Shown in pieces: positions 16,150 through 24,138 of a stretch of DNA of 47,765 bases (positions are counted from its first letter, which is position 1; every line of letters begins with the position of its first letter). The position numbers and the translations under genes are program-made. The DNA is from Pseudoflavonifractor sp. AF19-9AC (lineage in GTDB: Bacteria; Bacillota; Clostridia; Oscillospirales; Oscillospiraceae), in contig NZ_QUGI01000010.1 in NCBI RefSeq assembly GCF_003478995.1, forward strand, positions 1 through 47,765. The letters run 5' to 3'. The notes beneath the pieces are model-generated. The model had not been told where the DNA came from, searched no databases, and saw nothing but the letters and a program-made list of their open reading frames with translations.

Positions 16150-18276
16150 ATGAACAACATCTGGGCTGTGCTTCAGCAGGGGGTGGCCGCCGGGCTGGTG
16201 GCCCTGTTCCTGCTCATCTTGCAGCGCATTTTTCTGGATAAGCTCTCCCCCCGGTGGCAGTACGGAGTGTGGGCAGTACTGCTGCTCCGTCTGCTGGTCC
16301 CAGCGGGCATCGGCGCGCGCACCACGGTGCTGGATCTGTGGCCCTTTGTGGAACAGGGCCGGGTGCAGGCGGAGCTCCATCTCTCCTCCGCCTACGCCTC
16401 CCCCTGGATCAGCTCTCTGCCCTCCGCTCCCTGGCCCATCCCCCCTATCACCGCCCCTCAATCGGTGACCGACTGGCTGTTTGTGGTCTATCTGGCGGGG
16501 GCGCTGGCCTGGGCCATCTGGTTTGGTCTGTGCGCCTTCCGCCTCCACCGGCGGGTGGGTACGGGGGTGCCCGTGTCCGGGCCACGGCTGGAGGCCGTCC
16601 GCCGGGTGGCGGAACAGTACCAGCTCCCCCTCCCCCGCCGGGTTGTGGAGTGCAAATGGGACCACGGCCCCTTCCTCATGGGGGTGCTGCGCCCCACTCT
16701 GGTACTGCCCATGGGCTGGGAGCTGGAGGAAAAGGTCATCCTCCACGAACTGCTCCATCTGAAGCATCACGACGTGCTGGCCGGGTGGGTGGTTACCCTG
16801 TTCCGGTGCCTCCACTGGTGGAACCCGGTGCTGTGGTACGCCTTTGACAAGATGGGCGAGGACCGGGAGGCCCTGTGCGACCAGCGTGTGCTGGAGCGGC
16901 TGGAGGGCGAGGATCGCCGGGACTACGGCCGCTGTCTGCTGGCCATGGCCGACGACAAGGCGGTGCGCATCCCCGGGGCCACCACCATGGCCAACGGTGC
17001 CCGGGGGGTGAAGGCCCGGATCGAGGCCATCGCCCGCTTCAAGCGCTACCCCCAGGGGATGGCCCTGGCTTCCGGCTGCATCACCTTCGCCCTGGCCCTG
17101 GCACTGGTGGCGGGCGCCCCGGTACAGGCCCTGATGGAGAGCTCCTTTGCCAATGTGGAGCTGAATTTAAACGCCCCCCGGTCCACCGCCCAGGCCCTGG
17201 CCACCGGACAGCTCCACCGGGCCACCACCGTGGCCGGGGCCCTGGACGCCTACGGCAAGGGGCTGCTGCTGTGGTGGGACGACCGGGAGACCGCCCTTAT
17301 GTGCCAGGCCATGGTGCGGCCCTCCGAGGAGATGCCCCAGGTGCTGGAGGAGTGGGAGAACCCCATCCAATACGGCCTGGATTTAAACAGCATGTCCTAC
17401 CAGGAGATGATGGACACCGCCTTCCCCTCCCACAACTGGTGGTCCACCGGTCCCCAGTTCCGTGGACTGGTGTCCGACGGGGCGGGGGGCTACCTGTGCC
17501 AGGTGCTGTGGTACCGGGATGTGGACGAGTCGGTACTCATTGCGGAGGACCGCCCCCTCCCGGAGGACGGAGAGGATTGGCCAGTGGAATACCTGTGCCA
17601 CACGGTGCAGGTGCGTCCCCACGGAAGGCACTGGACCGTCCACCTGTTGGCCGAGACCCAGGGCGAGGTGGAATTTGCCCCTCTCAGCAACCGGCAGGGC
17701 GAGTTTTTCGGCCCGGTGACCTGGGTGGGTGAGCTGGACGGCGTGAAGGTCAGCATCTCCCCCGCCCACCTGCTGGAGACGGGCGAGGGCCTGGTGGGAA
17801 AGTATGAACTGCGCACCTGGGCTGAGTCCGCCTGGTCCTGGTCCATCTACGACTCCTCGCCCGACTCTCCTCCCGAGGGTCCCATGCCGGGCTGCAATTT
17901 CTATTCCATCACAGAAGGCCTGTACTGGACGGTGGAGAACACTGGGGACCAGGTACGCCCGGTGAAGCTGTGGGCCGACCCCCTGTGGAACAATTCGGGC
18001 ACCCTGGAGGCCCGGCCCGCCCCCCAGACCATGTCCGTGGACCCCATGTATCAATACATGGCTCTGGAGGCGGGTGACCTGCGCCAGGGTGTCGAGGGCG
18101 GCAGCAGCGCCAGCGGCTCGCTGGGGGACGATCTCCCCTACTTCCTGGGCCCGGACGCCTTCCAGGTCACCCTGGCGGTGGACGGCGGCGAGGAGCAGAC
18201 CATCACCCTGACCAAAACCTACACCACCCCGGATGGAGGCAGCTACACGCTGCCCGGAGAGGAGGAAACCCCATGA
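16150..18276 (+). CDS. BlaR1/MecR1-like M56 membrane metalloprotease with a non-PBP sensor domain
   Basis: Membrane protease-sensor paired with the BlaI repressor. Of 708 residues, about 1-130 contain N-terminal helices (VAAGLVALFLLILQRIFL and the following ones). Residues about 130-300 form the cytosolic zinc protease with HELLH (199-203), HHD and EDREALCDQ. A last helix (GMALASGCITFALALALVAG) leads to an external domain of nearly 390 residues. In BlaR1 that domain is a penicillin-binding fold with STYK; I find no SxxK or KTG arrangement here, so the ligand is probably not a beta-lactam. ATG follows GGAGG. The next gene overlaps its stop codon. Confidence 0.85.
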   Translation: MNNIWAVLQQGVAAGLVALFLLILQRIFLDKLSPRWQYGVWAVLLLRLLVPAGIGARTTVLDLWPFVEQGRVQAELHLSSAYASPWISSLPSAPWPIPPITAPQSVTDWLFVVYLAGALAWAIWFGLCAFRLHRRVGTGVPVSGPRLEAVRRVAEQYQLPLPRRVVECKWDHGPFLMGVLRPTLVLPMGWELEEKVILHELLHLKHHDVLAGWVVTLFRCLHWWNPVLWYAFDKMGEDREALCDQRVLERLEGEDRRDYGRCLLAMADDKAVRIPGATTMANGARGVKARIEAIARFKRYPQGMALASGCITFALALALVAGAPVQALMESSFANVELNLNAPRSTAQALATGQLHRATTVAGALDAYGKGLLLWWDDRETALMCQAMVRPSEEMPQVLEEWENPIQYGLDLNSMSYQEMMDTAFPSHNWWSTGPQFRGLVSDGAGGYLCQVLWYRDVDESVLIAEDRPLPEDGEDWPVEYLCHTVQVRPHGRHWTVHLLAETQGEVEFAPLSNRQGEFFGPVTWVGELDGVKVSISPAHLLETGEGLVGKYELRTWAESAWSWSIYDSSPDSPPEGPMPGCNFYSITEGLYWTVENTGDQVRPVKLWADPLWNNSGTLEARPAPQTMSVDPMYQYMALEAGDLRQGVEGGSSASGSLGDDLPYFLGPDAFQVTLAVDGGEEQTITLTKTYTTPDGGSYTLPGEEETP

Positions 18277-18824
18277 CCATGCAGGAGCAGCTCTACCCCC
18301 TGGCCCGTCGGGCCTTCTGGGGCTATTTCTTCGTGCTGCTGAACATCAATTTCACCTTTAACCACGTCTTTGCTCTCCAGTTCCTGCCCAATACCGTGGG
18401 CTGGTGGCTGCTGGCCCGGGTGTGCCGGGAGGGCAAGGCGCTGCGCCCCTCCCTGGGGCTCCTCCGCTCCTTCTGCCTGGTGCTGGCGGTGTGGAACGTG
18501 CAGCAGTTCTTCCCCACCCTGGAGGGACAGATTCCCGGCCTCATCTCTCTGCTGGTGGGACTGGTGACCCTCTACACCCACTTCCAGTTCCTCACCGATC
18601 TGGCCGCCCTGGCGGACGAAGCCCTGCCCGGTGGCGAGCACGGACACAAGCTGCGCTCCGCCCGGACGGTGATGGTGGTGATCACCACCCTGCTCTACTG
18701 CTACGACCTGCTGTTCCGCCTGCCTGCGCTGGCGGTGGTGATGCTGGTGGTGGGGCTGTGCGCCTACATTTACCTTCTGGTGCAGCTTTGGGGGCTCTCC
18801 AAGTCCCTCTCCCCCGCCGAATAA
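18273..18824 (+). CDS. Small multi-spanning membrane protein of the blaI-blaR operon
   Basis: Not recognised. 183 residues with about five hydrophobic segments (RAFWGYFFVLLNINFTF; FLPNTVGWWLLARV; a stretch around LISLLVGLVTLYTHFQFL; TVMVVITTLLYCYDLLF; ALAVVMLVVGLCAYIYLLVQ). Its ATG overlaps the protease stop codon (ATGA, 18273-18276), so it is translationally coupled and probably works with, or is the target of, the BlaR-like sensor. Last gene of the operon. Confidence 0.75.
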   Translation: MTMQEQLYPLARRAFWGYFFVLLNINFTFNHVFALQFLPNTVGWWLLARVCREGKALRPSLGLLRSFCLVLAVWNVQQFFPTLEGQIPGLISLLVGLVTLYTHFQFLTDLAALADEALPGGEHGHKLRSARTVMVVITTLLYCYDLLFRLPALAVVMLVVGLCAYIYLLVQLWGLSKSLSPAE

Positions 18825-18891
18825 TCCCCATACAAAGAGGCGAGGGCTGGCCCCGAACTGCTCTCGGGTGCGCCACACGAGGTGGCAGAGC

Positions 18892-18960
18892 GGGCGGATG
18901 AGGACATCCGCCCCTACAAAGGAACGGTGACCTGTACGCGGGCCGGTTTGGGACCGGCCC
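18892..18960. repeat. Two adjacent hairpins with a shared CCCCTAC tail
   Basis: GGGCGGATG pairs with CATCCGCCC (18892-18913) and GGCCGGT with ACCGGCC (18941-18959). Both are preceded by GCGGG-type bases and followed by CCCTAC. They look like two units of a small intergenic repeat after the bla-like operon. The 329-bp gap 18825-19153 holds these, the family-2 copy and nothing else I can name. Confidence 0.55.
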
Positions 18961-19033
18961 CTACGGAGGGCAACAGGCCGGGTGCAAACCTGGACGGGTG
19001 CACACGGTACATCCCCAAAAGAGGACAAAAAAA

Positions 19034-19144
19034 CAGGCAGGAGCGACGAACAACGTCACTCCTGCCTGAATGTTTTCTTACGGGCGCAGAGGCGAAGCGC
19101 AGCTTCGCACAACGTTCTTTGCCAAGCTTTCTTTCAAGAAAGCG
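19034..19144 (+). repeat. Family-2 multi-hairpin repeat, copy 2
   Basis: Same layout as copy 1: hairpin 19034-19068 (CAGGCAGGAG..CTCCTGCCTG with the conserved GACG/CGTC core), then TTACGGGCGCAGAG, GCGAAGC/GCTTCGC and CTTTCTT/AAGAAAG. The outer stem differs from copy 1 (CAGGCA/TGCCTG against CCGGTG/CACCGG), with every change compensated. It ends 10 bp from the stop codon of the minus-strand gene at 19154. Confidence 0.8.
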
Positions 19145-19153
19145 GAGAGGGGA

Positions 19154-19957
19154 TCAGCCGCCCATGTGGCTGAGCTTGTTTGCTGCCCGGGCGCCCATGG
19201 CCAGCTTGGGGGCCTTCTCGGCCACCAGCCGCAGGCAGGACAGAGCCTGGTCCGTCTCGCCCCGGGCCAGGTGGTACTCGCCTATGTCCATCATGACCCG
19301 GACCTGATAGAGGGTGCAGGGCGCCTTTTCCAGAAGCTCCTTCAGCCGGGGCAGCAGCTCCAGCACCGGCCCGGCGGTGCGCAGCAGAAGCAGACAGCGC
19401 CCCCGCTCCACGTGCCAGTCCATCAGCTCCGGGAAGGTCACACCCCCGAATAGGCTGGGCACCCGCACCTTCTGGGCCAGGGCGGAGATGGCATCCAGCT
19501 CCCCCTCCATGCCCTGGAGGCGCTCCTCCTCCAGGTTCAGCTCCGCCCGCTCCCACCGCAGGGTGACGGCGGTGGTGGAGGCCTTCTCCCGGGGCAGCTC
19601 GTCGGCCAAGCGGTCCAGCTCCGCCCGGGCCTCCTCCCGCCGGCCCAGGGCCAGCAGAGCGGAAATCCGGTTGCAGCGCAGGGTCAGCAGATAGCCGCTC
19701 CGGCCATCCTCCGCCCCCGCCAGCAGCCGGTCACAGTTTTCCAGCATGGGCTCCGGGTCGCAGTCCCGGTAAAACTCCACGATCCCCCGGCTGACTGCCT
19801 GGGACAGCCACCGGCTGCCCAGCACCAGGCTGGCCAGCACCAGAATAAAGTATCCGGTGGCAACGGCGGTGCCCCACAGGGACAGGTACGTGCACAGCAC
19901 GCCCACCGCCACCAGGACGATGTAAATCCCTTTGTAATACTTCAGCAGCCAGGACAT
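19154..19957 (-). CDS. Membrane-anchored helical-repeat protein (paralogue 2)
   Basis: Function not known. 267 residues from ATG 19957, where GGAGG is 7 bases upstream. Two N-terminal membrane helices (GIYIVLVAVGVLCTYLSLW and ATGYFILVLASLVLGS) precede a helical, Leu/Ala/Glu-rich cytosolic region with TPR-like spacing (RISALLALGRREEARAELDRL; ARGETDQALSCLRLVAEKAP). It shares DCDPEPMLENCDRLL with DCDPEPLLELCQAVI in the upstream gene and has the same layout, so the two are tandem paralogues, 19 bp apart and probably co-transcribed. TPR-like proteins usually hold protein partners. Confidence 0.75.
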   Translation of the reverse strand: MSWLLKYYKGIYIVLVAVGVLCTYLSLWGTAVATGYFILVLASLVLGSRWLSQAVSRGIVEFYRDCDPEPMLENCDRLLAGAEDGRSGYLLTLRCNRISALLALGRREEARAELDRLADELPREKASTTAVTLRWERAELNLEEERLQGMEGELDAISALAQKVRVPSLFGGVTFPELMDWHVERGRCLLLLRTAGPVLELLPRLKELLEKAPCTLYQVRVMMDIGEYHLARGETDQALSCLRLVAEKAPKLAMGARAANKLSHMGG

Positions 19958-19976
19958 GGTCCTTCCTCCCTTTGTT

Positions 19977-20747
19977 TCAGTGGACGGGCAGACGGCACAG
20001 CAGCCGCTCCGCATCCGCGCGGATGTCCAGCTTGCCTCCGTGGGCCGCCACAAAGCCCAGATGCTCCTGGGCCTTGTCCATCTGCCCCCGCTGGCAGTAA
20101 TACACCCCCAGGGCCATATGGGCGGTCACCTGGTCCCGGGTACACCGGGCCGCCTCCAGCCGCTCCAGCAGGATGGGCTCCAGCTCCGGGGCGCTCTCCC
20201 CCAGCTTGGACACCGTCTCGCTCCACTCCAGCATCTCTTTGGCCGCCCGGCGGAACTTCCTGCGCACAAACAGCCCCTTGGACATGTGCTTCAGGGTCTT
20301 CTCCCGCCGGGGGTCGTCCGGGGGCAGCACGGCGCACCAGGTGAGTACCAGGGCCGCCGACCGCTTGAGCTTCCACCGTCCCTCCACCAGATTGGCGGAG
20401 GCCAGGGCCTCCTTATCCCGGCCCAGCAGGGTGAGGGCCCAGGCCTCCAGCACCCGGTAGGACACCACCTGACGGTTCTGGCGGATGACCGCCTGGCACA
20501 GCTCCAGCAGGGGCTCGGGGTCACAGTCCTCGTCCAGGACCTGGAGGGCGGGGCGGCGCAGCAGACCGGCGGAGAGGTTGATGCCCCAAAAGCCCAGCAG
20601 CACCCACACCGTAAACAGGAAAAGGGGCGCCACCTCCAGGTCGGGACGGGTGGCACTCATCCAGATCAGCCACACCATTCCCGGCAGGCACCACAGCCAG
20701 AACAGCACCCGGGCCTTGGTGAGCAGCAGCTTTTTCAGTGTTTTCAT
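19977..20747 (-). CDS. Membrane-anchored helical-repeat protein (paralogue 1)
   Basis: Function not known. 256 residues; ATG 20747 (MKTLKKLLLTKARVLFWLW) follows GGAGGAG. Two N-terminal membrane segments (VLFWLWCLPGMVWLIWM; PLFLFTVWVLLGFWGINLSA), then the DCDPEPLLELC motif shared with the next gene, and TPR-like helices ending MALGVYYCQRGQMDKAQEHLGFV. The paired genes lie between the bla-like operon and pth. A TGCTATTCT extended -10 sequence around 20783-20791 may be the promoter. Confidence 0.75.
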   Translation of the reverse strand: MKTLKKLLLTKARVLFWLWCLPGMVWLIWMSATRPDLEVAPLFLFTVWVLLGFWGINLSAGLLRRPALQVLDEDCDPEPLLELCQAVIRQNRQVVSYRVLEAWALTLLGRDKEALASANLVEGRWKLKRSAALVLTWCAVLPPDDPRREKTLKHMSKGLFVRRKFRRAAKEMLEWSETVSKLGESAPELEPILLERLEAARCTRDQVTAHMALGVYYCQRGQMDKAQEHLGFVAAHGGKLDIRADAERLLCRLPVH

Positions 20748-20844
20748 GCCAGTCTCCTCCAGCTTACCATACTTTGGAGCCAGAATAGCACACAAACTTT
20801 AAAATGGGCGGTGGGTTTTTCTTAAATTTTTCTTAGGCGGCCCC

Positions 20845-21438
20845 TCAGCCGTTGAACTTATTCATGGCCCGGTCGGGGCCCTCCTTCAGCAGACACTCAA
20901 TGGCGTCCGCCGCCCGCTTCACCGCGGCGTCCATGGCCTTCTTGTCCTCCCCCTGGAAGTGGCCCAGCACCCAGTCGGCCATGTCGTAGTCGGGGTGGGG
21001 CTTCTCCCCCACTCCCACCCGCAGGCGGGGGAACTGGTCGGTGCCCAGGTGCTGGATGATGCTCTTCAGGCCGTTGTGCCCCCCGGCGGAGCCGCCCTTG
21101 CGGATGCGCAGCTTGCCCACCGCCAGGGCGGTGTCGTCGGAGACCACCAGGACATGCTCCGGGGGAATTTTATAGAAGTCCGCCGCCGGGCGCACCGCCT
21201 CCCCCGACAGGTTCATATAGGTCACCGGCTTCATCACCAGCACCTTTTCCCCGGAAATGGTGAAAAGGTTGGTGAGCGCCTTGAACTTCAGCTTCTGGAT
21301 GGGGGCGTGCTGCCGCTCGGCCACCTCGTCGGCCACCATGAAGCCCACGTTGTGGCGGGTATTCTCGTACTTGTCCCCGGGGTTGCCCAGGCACACCAGC
21401 AGCCAGGAGGCCCCGCCGGAATCACGCTTGAAAAACAT
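20845..21438 (-). CDS. pth: Peptidyl-tRNA hydrolase
   Basis: Releases peptides from peptidyl-tRNA dropped by ribosomes. 197 residues, standard for bacterial Pth. Catalytic set in place: His29 in ENTRHNVGF, Asn76 in YMNLSG, Asp102 in SDDTALAVGKLRIR, Asn122 in GGHNGLKS; LGNPG near the N-terminus is the family mark. The usual DDLDL box is DDTAL here, a mild divergence that keeps the aspartate. It follows prs in the conserved glmU-prs-pth order, with a hairpin in the gap. Confidence 0.95.
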   Translation of the reverse strand: MFFKRDSGGASWLLVCLGNPGDKYENTRHNVGFMVADEVAERQHAPIQKLKFKALTNLFTISGEKVLVMKPVTYMNLSGEAVRPAADFYKIPPEHVLVVSDDTALAVGKLRIRKGGSAGGHNGLKSIIQHLGTDQFPRLRVGVGEKPHPDYDMADWVLGHFQGEDKKAMDAAVKRAADAIECLLKEGPDRAMNKFNG

Positions 21439-21464
21439 ACACTTGCCTCACTTACATACAAAGG

Positions 21465-21489
21465 GGGGCGGGCATCCTATGCCCGCCCC
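21465..21489 (-). other. GC hairpin between prs and pth
   Basis: GGGGCGGGCAT and ATGCCCGCCCC pair perfectly over 11 bp with a 3-base loop. The T-run after it on the minus strand is short (CCCCTTTG), so it is at best a partial terminator or processing site that tunes pth against prs. Confidence 0.55.
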
Positions 21490-21512
21490 TGCCGTTTGGT
21501 CTCTTGTTTGAT

Positions 21513-22496
21513 TTACAGGAACAGAGGAGACACGGAGGTCTCCATGTAGATGTGGCTGATGGCCTCGGCGAAGAGGTGAGCCACGGAGATATACTTGATC
21601 TTGTCGCAGCGCACGCCGGACTTGGGGGGAATGGTGTTGAGGAAAATGACCTCGTCCAGCACGCTGTCGGTGATGCGCTGGACGGCGGGGCCGGAGAGGA
21701 CGCCGTGGCTGGCGCAGGCGGTGACGTCCTTGGCGCCGCCGATCTCCACCAGGGCCTTGGCGGCGTGGCACAGGGATCCGCCGGTGTCCACCATGTCGTC
21801 CAGAAGGATGACGTGCTTGTCCTTCACATCGCCGATGATGTTCATAACCTCGGAGGAATTGGCCTTCTGGCGGCGCTTATCCACAATGGCCAGAGGCATG
21901 CTCAGCTTCTGGGCAAAGGCGCGGGCGCGGGCCACGCTGCCCACGTCGGGGGACACCACCATGGTCTCATCGTGGCAGTCGGCGTACTTCTTCACGAAGT
22001 GGTCCACAAAGATGGGAGAGCCCAGCAGGTTGTCCACCGGGATGTCGAAGAAGCCCTGGATCTGGTTGGCGTGGAGATCCATGGTCAGCACCCGGTCGGC
22101 GCCGGCGGTGGTGATGAGGTTAGCCACCAGCTTGGCGGAGATGGGATCGCGGGGCTTGGTCTTGCGGTCCTGACGGGCGTAGCCGAAGTAGGGAATCACG
22201 GCGGTGATTCGACCGGCAGAGGCACGGCGCAGAGCGTCGATCATAATGAGCAGCTCCATGAGAGCGTCGTTCACGGTGCCGGGCTTGCCGTCCTTCTCGA
22301 AGGAGCAGGTGGACTGCACCACAAATACGTCCGAACCGCGGACGGTCTCGTAGATGGAGGCGAAGTTCTCTCCGTCGGAGAAGGCTCCTACCTCAGAGTT
22401 GCCCAGGGGAATCCCCAGTTCCTTACAAATGTCCTTGGCCAGCTGGGGATTGGAATTGCCGGTAAATACCTTGATATCCTTCCCGTGTGCGATCAT
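21513..22496 (-). CDS. prs: Ribose-phosphate pyrophosphokinase
   Basis: Makes PRPP from ribose 5-phosphate and ATP for nucleotide, histidine and tryptophan synthesis. 327 residues. Family marks: VGAFSDGE, RDRKTKPRDPISAKL for ATP binding, DLHANQIQGFF, the flexible catalytic region DKRRQKANSSE, and the PRPP loop VILLDDMVDTGGSL. GGAGG is 9 bases before the ATG. Lies in the conserved cell-wall/translation housekeeping block with glmU-like and pth genes. Confidence 0.95.
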   Translation of the reverse strand: MIAHGKDIKVFTGNSNPQLAKDICKELGIPLGNSEVGAFSDGENFASIYETVRGSDVFVVQSTCSFEKDGKPGTVNDALMELLIMIDALRRASAGRITAVIPYFGYARQDRKTKPRDPISAKLVANLITTAGADRVLTMDLHANQIQGFFDIPVDNLLGSPIFVDHFVKKYADCHDETMVVSPDVGSVARARAFAQKLSMPLAIVDKRRQKANSSEVMNIIGDVKDKHVILLDDMVDTGGSLCHAAKALVEIGGAKDVTACASHGVLSGPAVQRITDSVLDEVIFLNTIPPKSGVRCDKIKYISVAHLFAEAISHIYMETSVSPLFL

Positions 22497-22622
22497 GAAT
22501 CTTATCCTCCCGTTTTTTTCTTGGGGCGCGGCAGGACTCTGTGCAGTCCGGCCGGCCCGAGTTTTCCGTTGTAGGGTGCGCTTACAAACACCGGATGCCG
22601 TGGCGCAGCCGGTGAATCGGAC

Positions 22623-23306
22623 TTACTTTTTGCCCTTCTTCTCCCGGTTGGCGGCGGCCCAGCCTTCCTTCACCTGCTGGCGCTGCCGGCCGATCACCAT
22701 GGCGTCGGCGGGCACATCCTGGGTGACGGTGGTGGCGGCGGCGATATAGGCCCCGTCCCCGATGGTCACCGGAGGCACAAAGTTGGTGTTGCAGCCCACA
22801 AAGACGTGGTTGCCGATGGTGGTGCGGAACTTCTTGAACCCGTCGTAGTTGCAGGTGACGGTGCCGCAGCCGAAGTTGCAGTTCTCCCCCACGTCGCTGT
22901 CGCCCACGTAGGTGAGGTGGGCCATCTTGGTCCCCTTGCCCAGGTTGCAGTTCTTCAGCTGGACAAAGGCGCCGATCTTGGAGCCCTCCCCCACGTCGCA
23001 GTGGGGCCGGATGTGGGTGTAGGGGCCGATCTGGCAGCCCTTGCGGATGACGCTCTCCTCACACTGGGAGGCGTTGATGGTGCAGCCCTCCTCCACGGTA
23101 CAGTCGGTGAGCATCACGTTGGGGCCGATCTGGCAGTTGGGGCCCACGGTGGTGTTCCCCCGGAGAATGGTGCCGGGCAGCAGCAGCGTGCCCGCGCCCA
23201 CGGTGACGGTGTCCTCTACATAGACGGAGGAGGGGTCCATCATCTCCACCCCTGCCGCAAGAAGCTGCTCCCGCTTGGCGGAAAAAGCAGCGGTGTAATC
23301 CTTCAT
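22623..23306 (-). CDS. GlmU-type left-handed beta-helix acetyltransferase without the uridylyltransferase domain
   Basis: 227 residues matching only the C-terminal acetyltransferase half of GlmU, which acetylates glucosamine 1-phosphate for peptidoglycan precursors. Hexapeptide repeats run through most of the protein (TVGAGTLLLPGTILRG..), with the active-site segment AHLTYVGDSDVGENCNFG, the NYDG motif and VGCNTNFVPPVTIGDGAYIAA, so catalysis looks intact. The N-terminal nucleotidyltransferase (LAAGxGTRM) is absent: the ATG at 23306 has AGGAGG upstream and a promoter immediately before. It keeps glmU's place ahead of prs. A separate uridylyltransferase gene must exist elsewhere if it is the cell's GlmU activity. 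Confidence 0.85.
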   Translation of the reverse strand: MKDYTAAFSAKREQLLAAGVEMMDPSSVYVEDTVTVGAGTLLLPGTILRGNTTVGPNCQIGPNVMLTDCTVEEGCTINASQCEESVIRKGCQIGPYTHIRPHCDVGEGSKIGAFVQLKNCNLGKGTKMAHLTYVGDSDVGENCNFGCGTVTCNYDGFKKFRTTIGNHVFVGCNTNFVPPVTIGDGAYIAAATTVTQDVPADAMVIGRQRQQVKEGWAAANREKKGKK

Positions 23307-23356
23307 AGGCAAAAACCTCCTGAATGTCCGCGGCCTCATCGGCCGCCCTCAAAGAC

Positions 23357-23365
23357 ATTATAGCA
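23357..23365 (-). promoter_or_regulatory. Extended -10 promoter of the glmU-like/prs/pth block
   Basis: Minus strand TGCTATAAT, a perfect extended -10; no good -35 at 17 bases. It lies about 50 bp before the ATG at 23306. Confidence 0.6.
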
Positions 23366-23451
23366 TATTACCAGTAATTTTCAGCGGTGACAAGAAAAAA
23401 TTTTTTAAATTGGGTCCGATTGCTCAATTTTTGGGCAATGTGCGGCAGAGG

Positions 23452-23492
23452 CGAAAAATACCGCCCCGCAAACCCGTGGTTTTGCAGGGCGG
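23452..23492 (-). terminator. Terminator after the HD-domain gene
   Basis: CCGCCCCGCAAAC (23461-23473) pairs with GTTTTGCAGGGCGG (23479-23492) with one small bulge. On the minus strand it runs into TATTTTTCGC. It closes the HD-domain transcript and separates it from glmU. Confidence 0.8.
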
Positions 23493-23505
23493 TAATGGAC
23501 AGATC

Positions 23506-24003
23506 TCAGCCGGGGACCGCAGCCAGAGGCTGCACGCCCAGACGCTTGCGCAGCCGGGCGGGATGGTAGATGCGCGACACCTCCAGACCCGCACAGATGG
23601 TGTCCACCAGGTCCACCAGCCAGGCCTCCAGAGAGCGGGGCAAGGGCCCGCCCAGAGGCCACATGTGGGACAGGATGATGTTGCGCTCCTTGTCGGACAG
23701 CTCCGTCAGCTGCTCGGCGTTGCGGGCAGCGGCCCGGGGGTGATCAAAGCACTGCCAGCCGGGGTGGGCGGACTTGTCCTTGGAGTCGTAGAGGTACAGG
23801 TCATGGAGCAACCCGCCACGGGCGGCCGCACGCTCGTCCAGACCCAGGGCCCGCGCCGCCCGGAAGGACAGGTAGGCCACAAACAGGGAATGGTCCAGGG
23901 TGCTGATGGGACCGTGGTGGTTCCAGCGGCCCATCATGCGCACCTGCTCGCTTTCCAGCAGCTCACCGGTGGTCTGAATAAACTCCCGCATAAAACGATT
24001 CAT
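23506..24003 (-). CDS. HD-domain phosphohydrolase-like protein
   Basis: 165 residues with an HD-superfamily core: STLDHSLFVAYLSFRAARALG, the HD pair in GLLHDLYLYD, HPRAAARNA and NIILSHMWPLGG. Such proteins bind two metal ions and cleave phosphoesters; this sub-family is widespread in clostridia without a settled substrate. It begins MNRFMREFIQTTGELL; upstream is AAAGGA. 135 bp separate it from proA, and it has its own terminator. Confidence 0.75.
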   Translation of the reverse strand: MNRFMREFIQTTGELLESEQVRMMGRWNHHGPISTLDHSLFVAYLSFRAARALGLDERAAARGGLLHDLYLYDSKDKSAHPGWQCFDHPRAAARNAEQLTELSDKERNIILSHMWPLGGPLPRSLEAWLVDLVDTICAGLEVSRIYHPARLRKRLGVQPLAAVPG

Positions 24004-24138
24004 TGGAATCAGTCCTTTCTCAAAACGTGTGGTGGGAACGTCCCCGCCCCGGCTGAAACCGGACCGGCAACCAAAAGGGCTTTTCTTCTATGATTATGAT
24101 ACAGCATCCCGGACAAAGAGCAAGCGGTATGATTTTCC

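Noticed and set aside
21513..23306. Separate promoter between the glmU-like gene and prs.
   Set aside because: I found no -35/-10 pair in the 126-bp gap; co-transcription from the promoter at 23357 is simpler.
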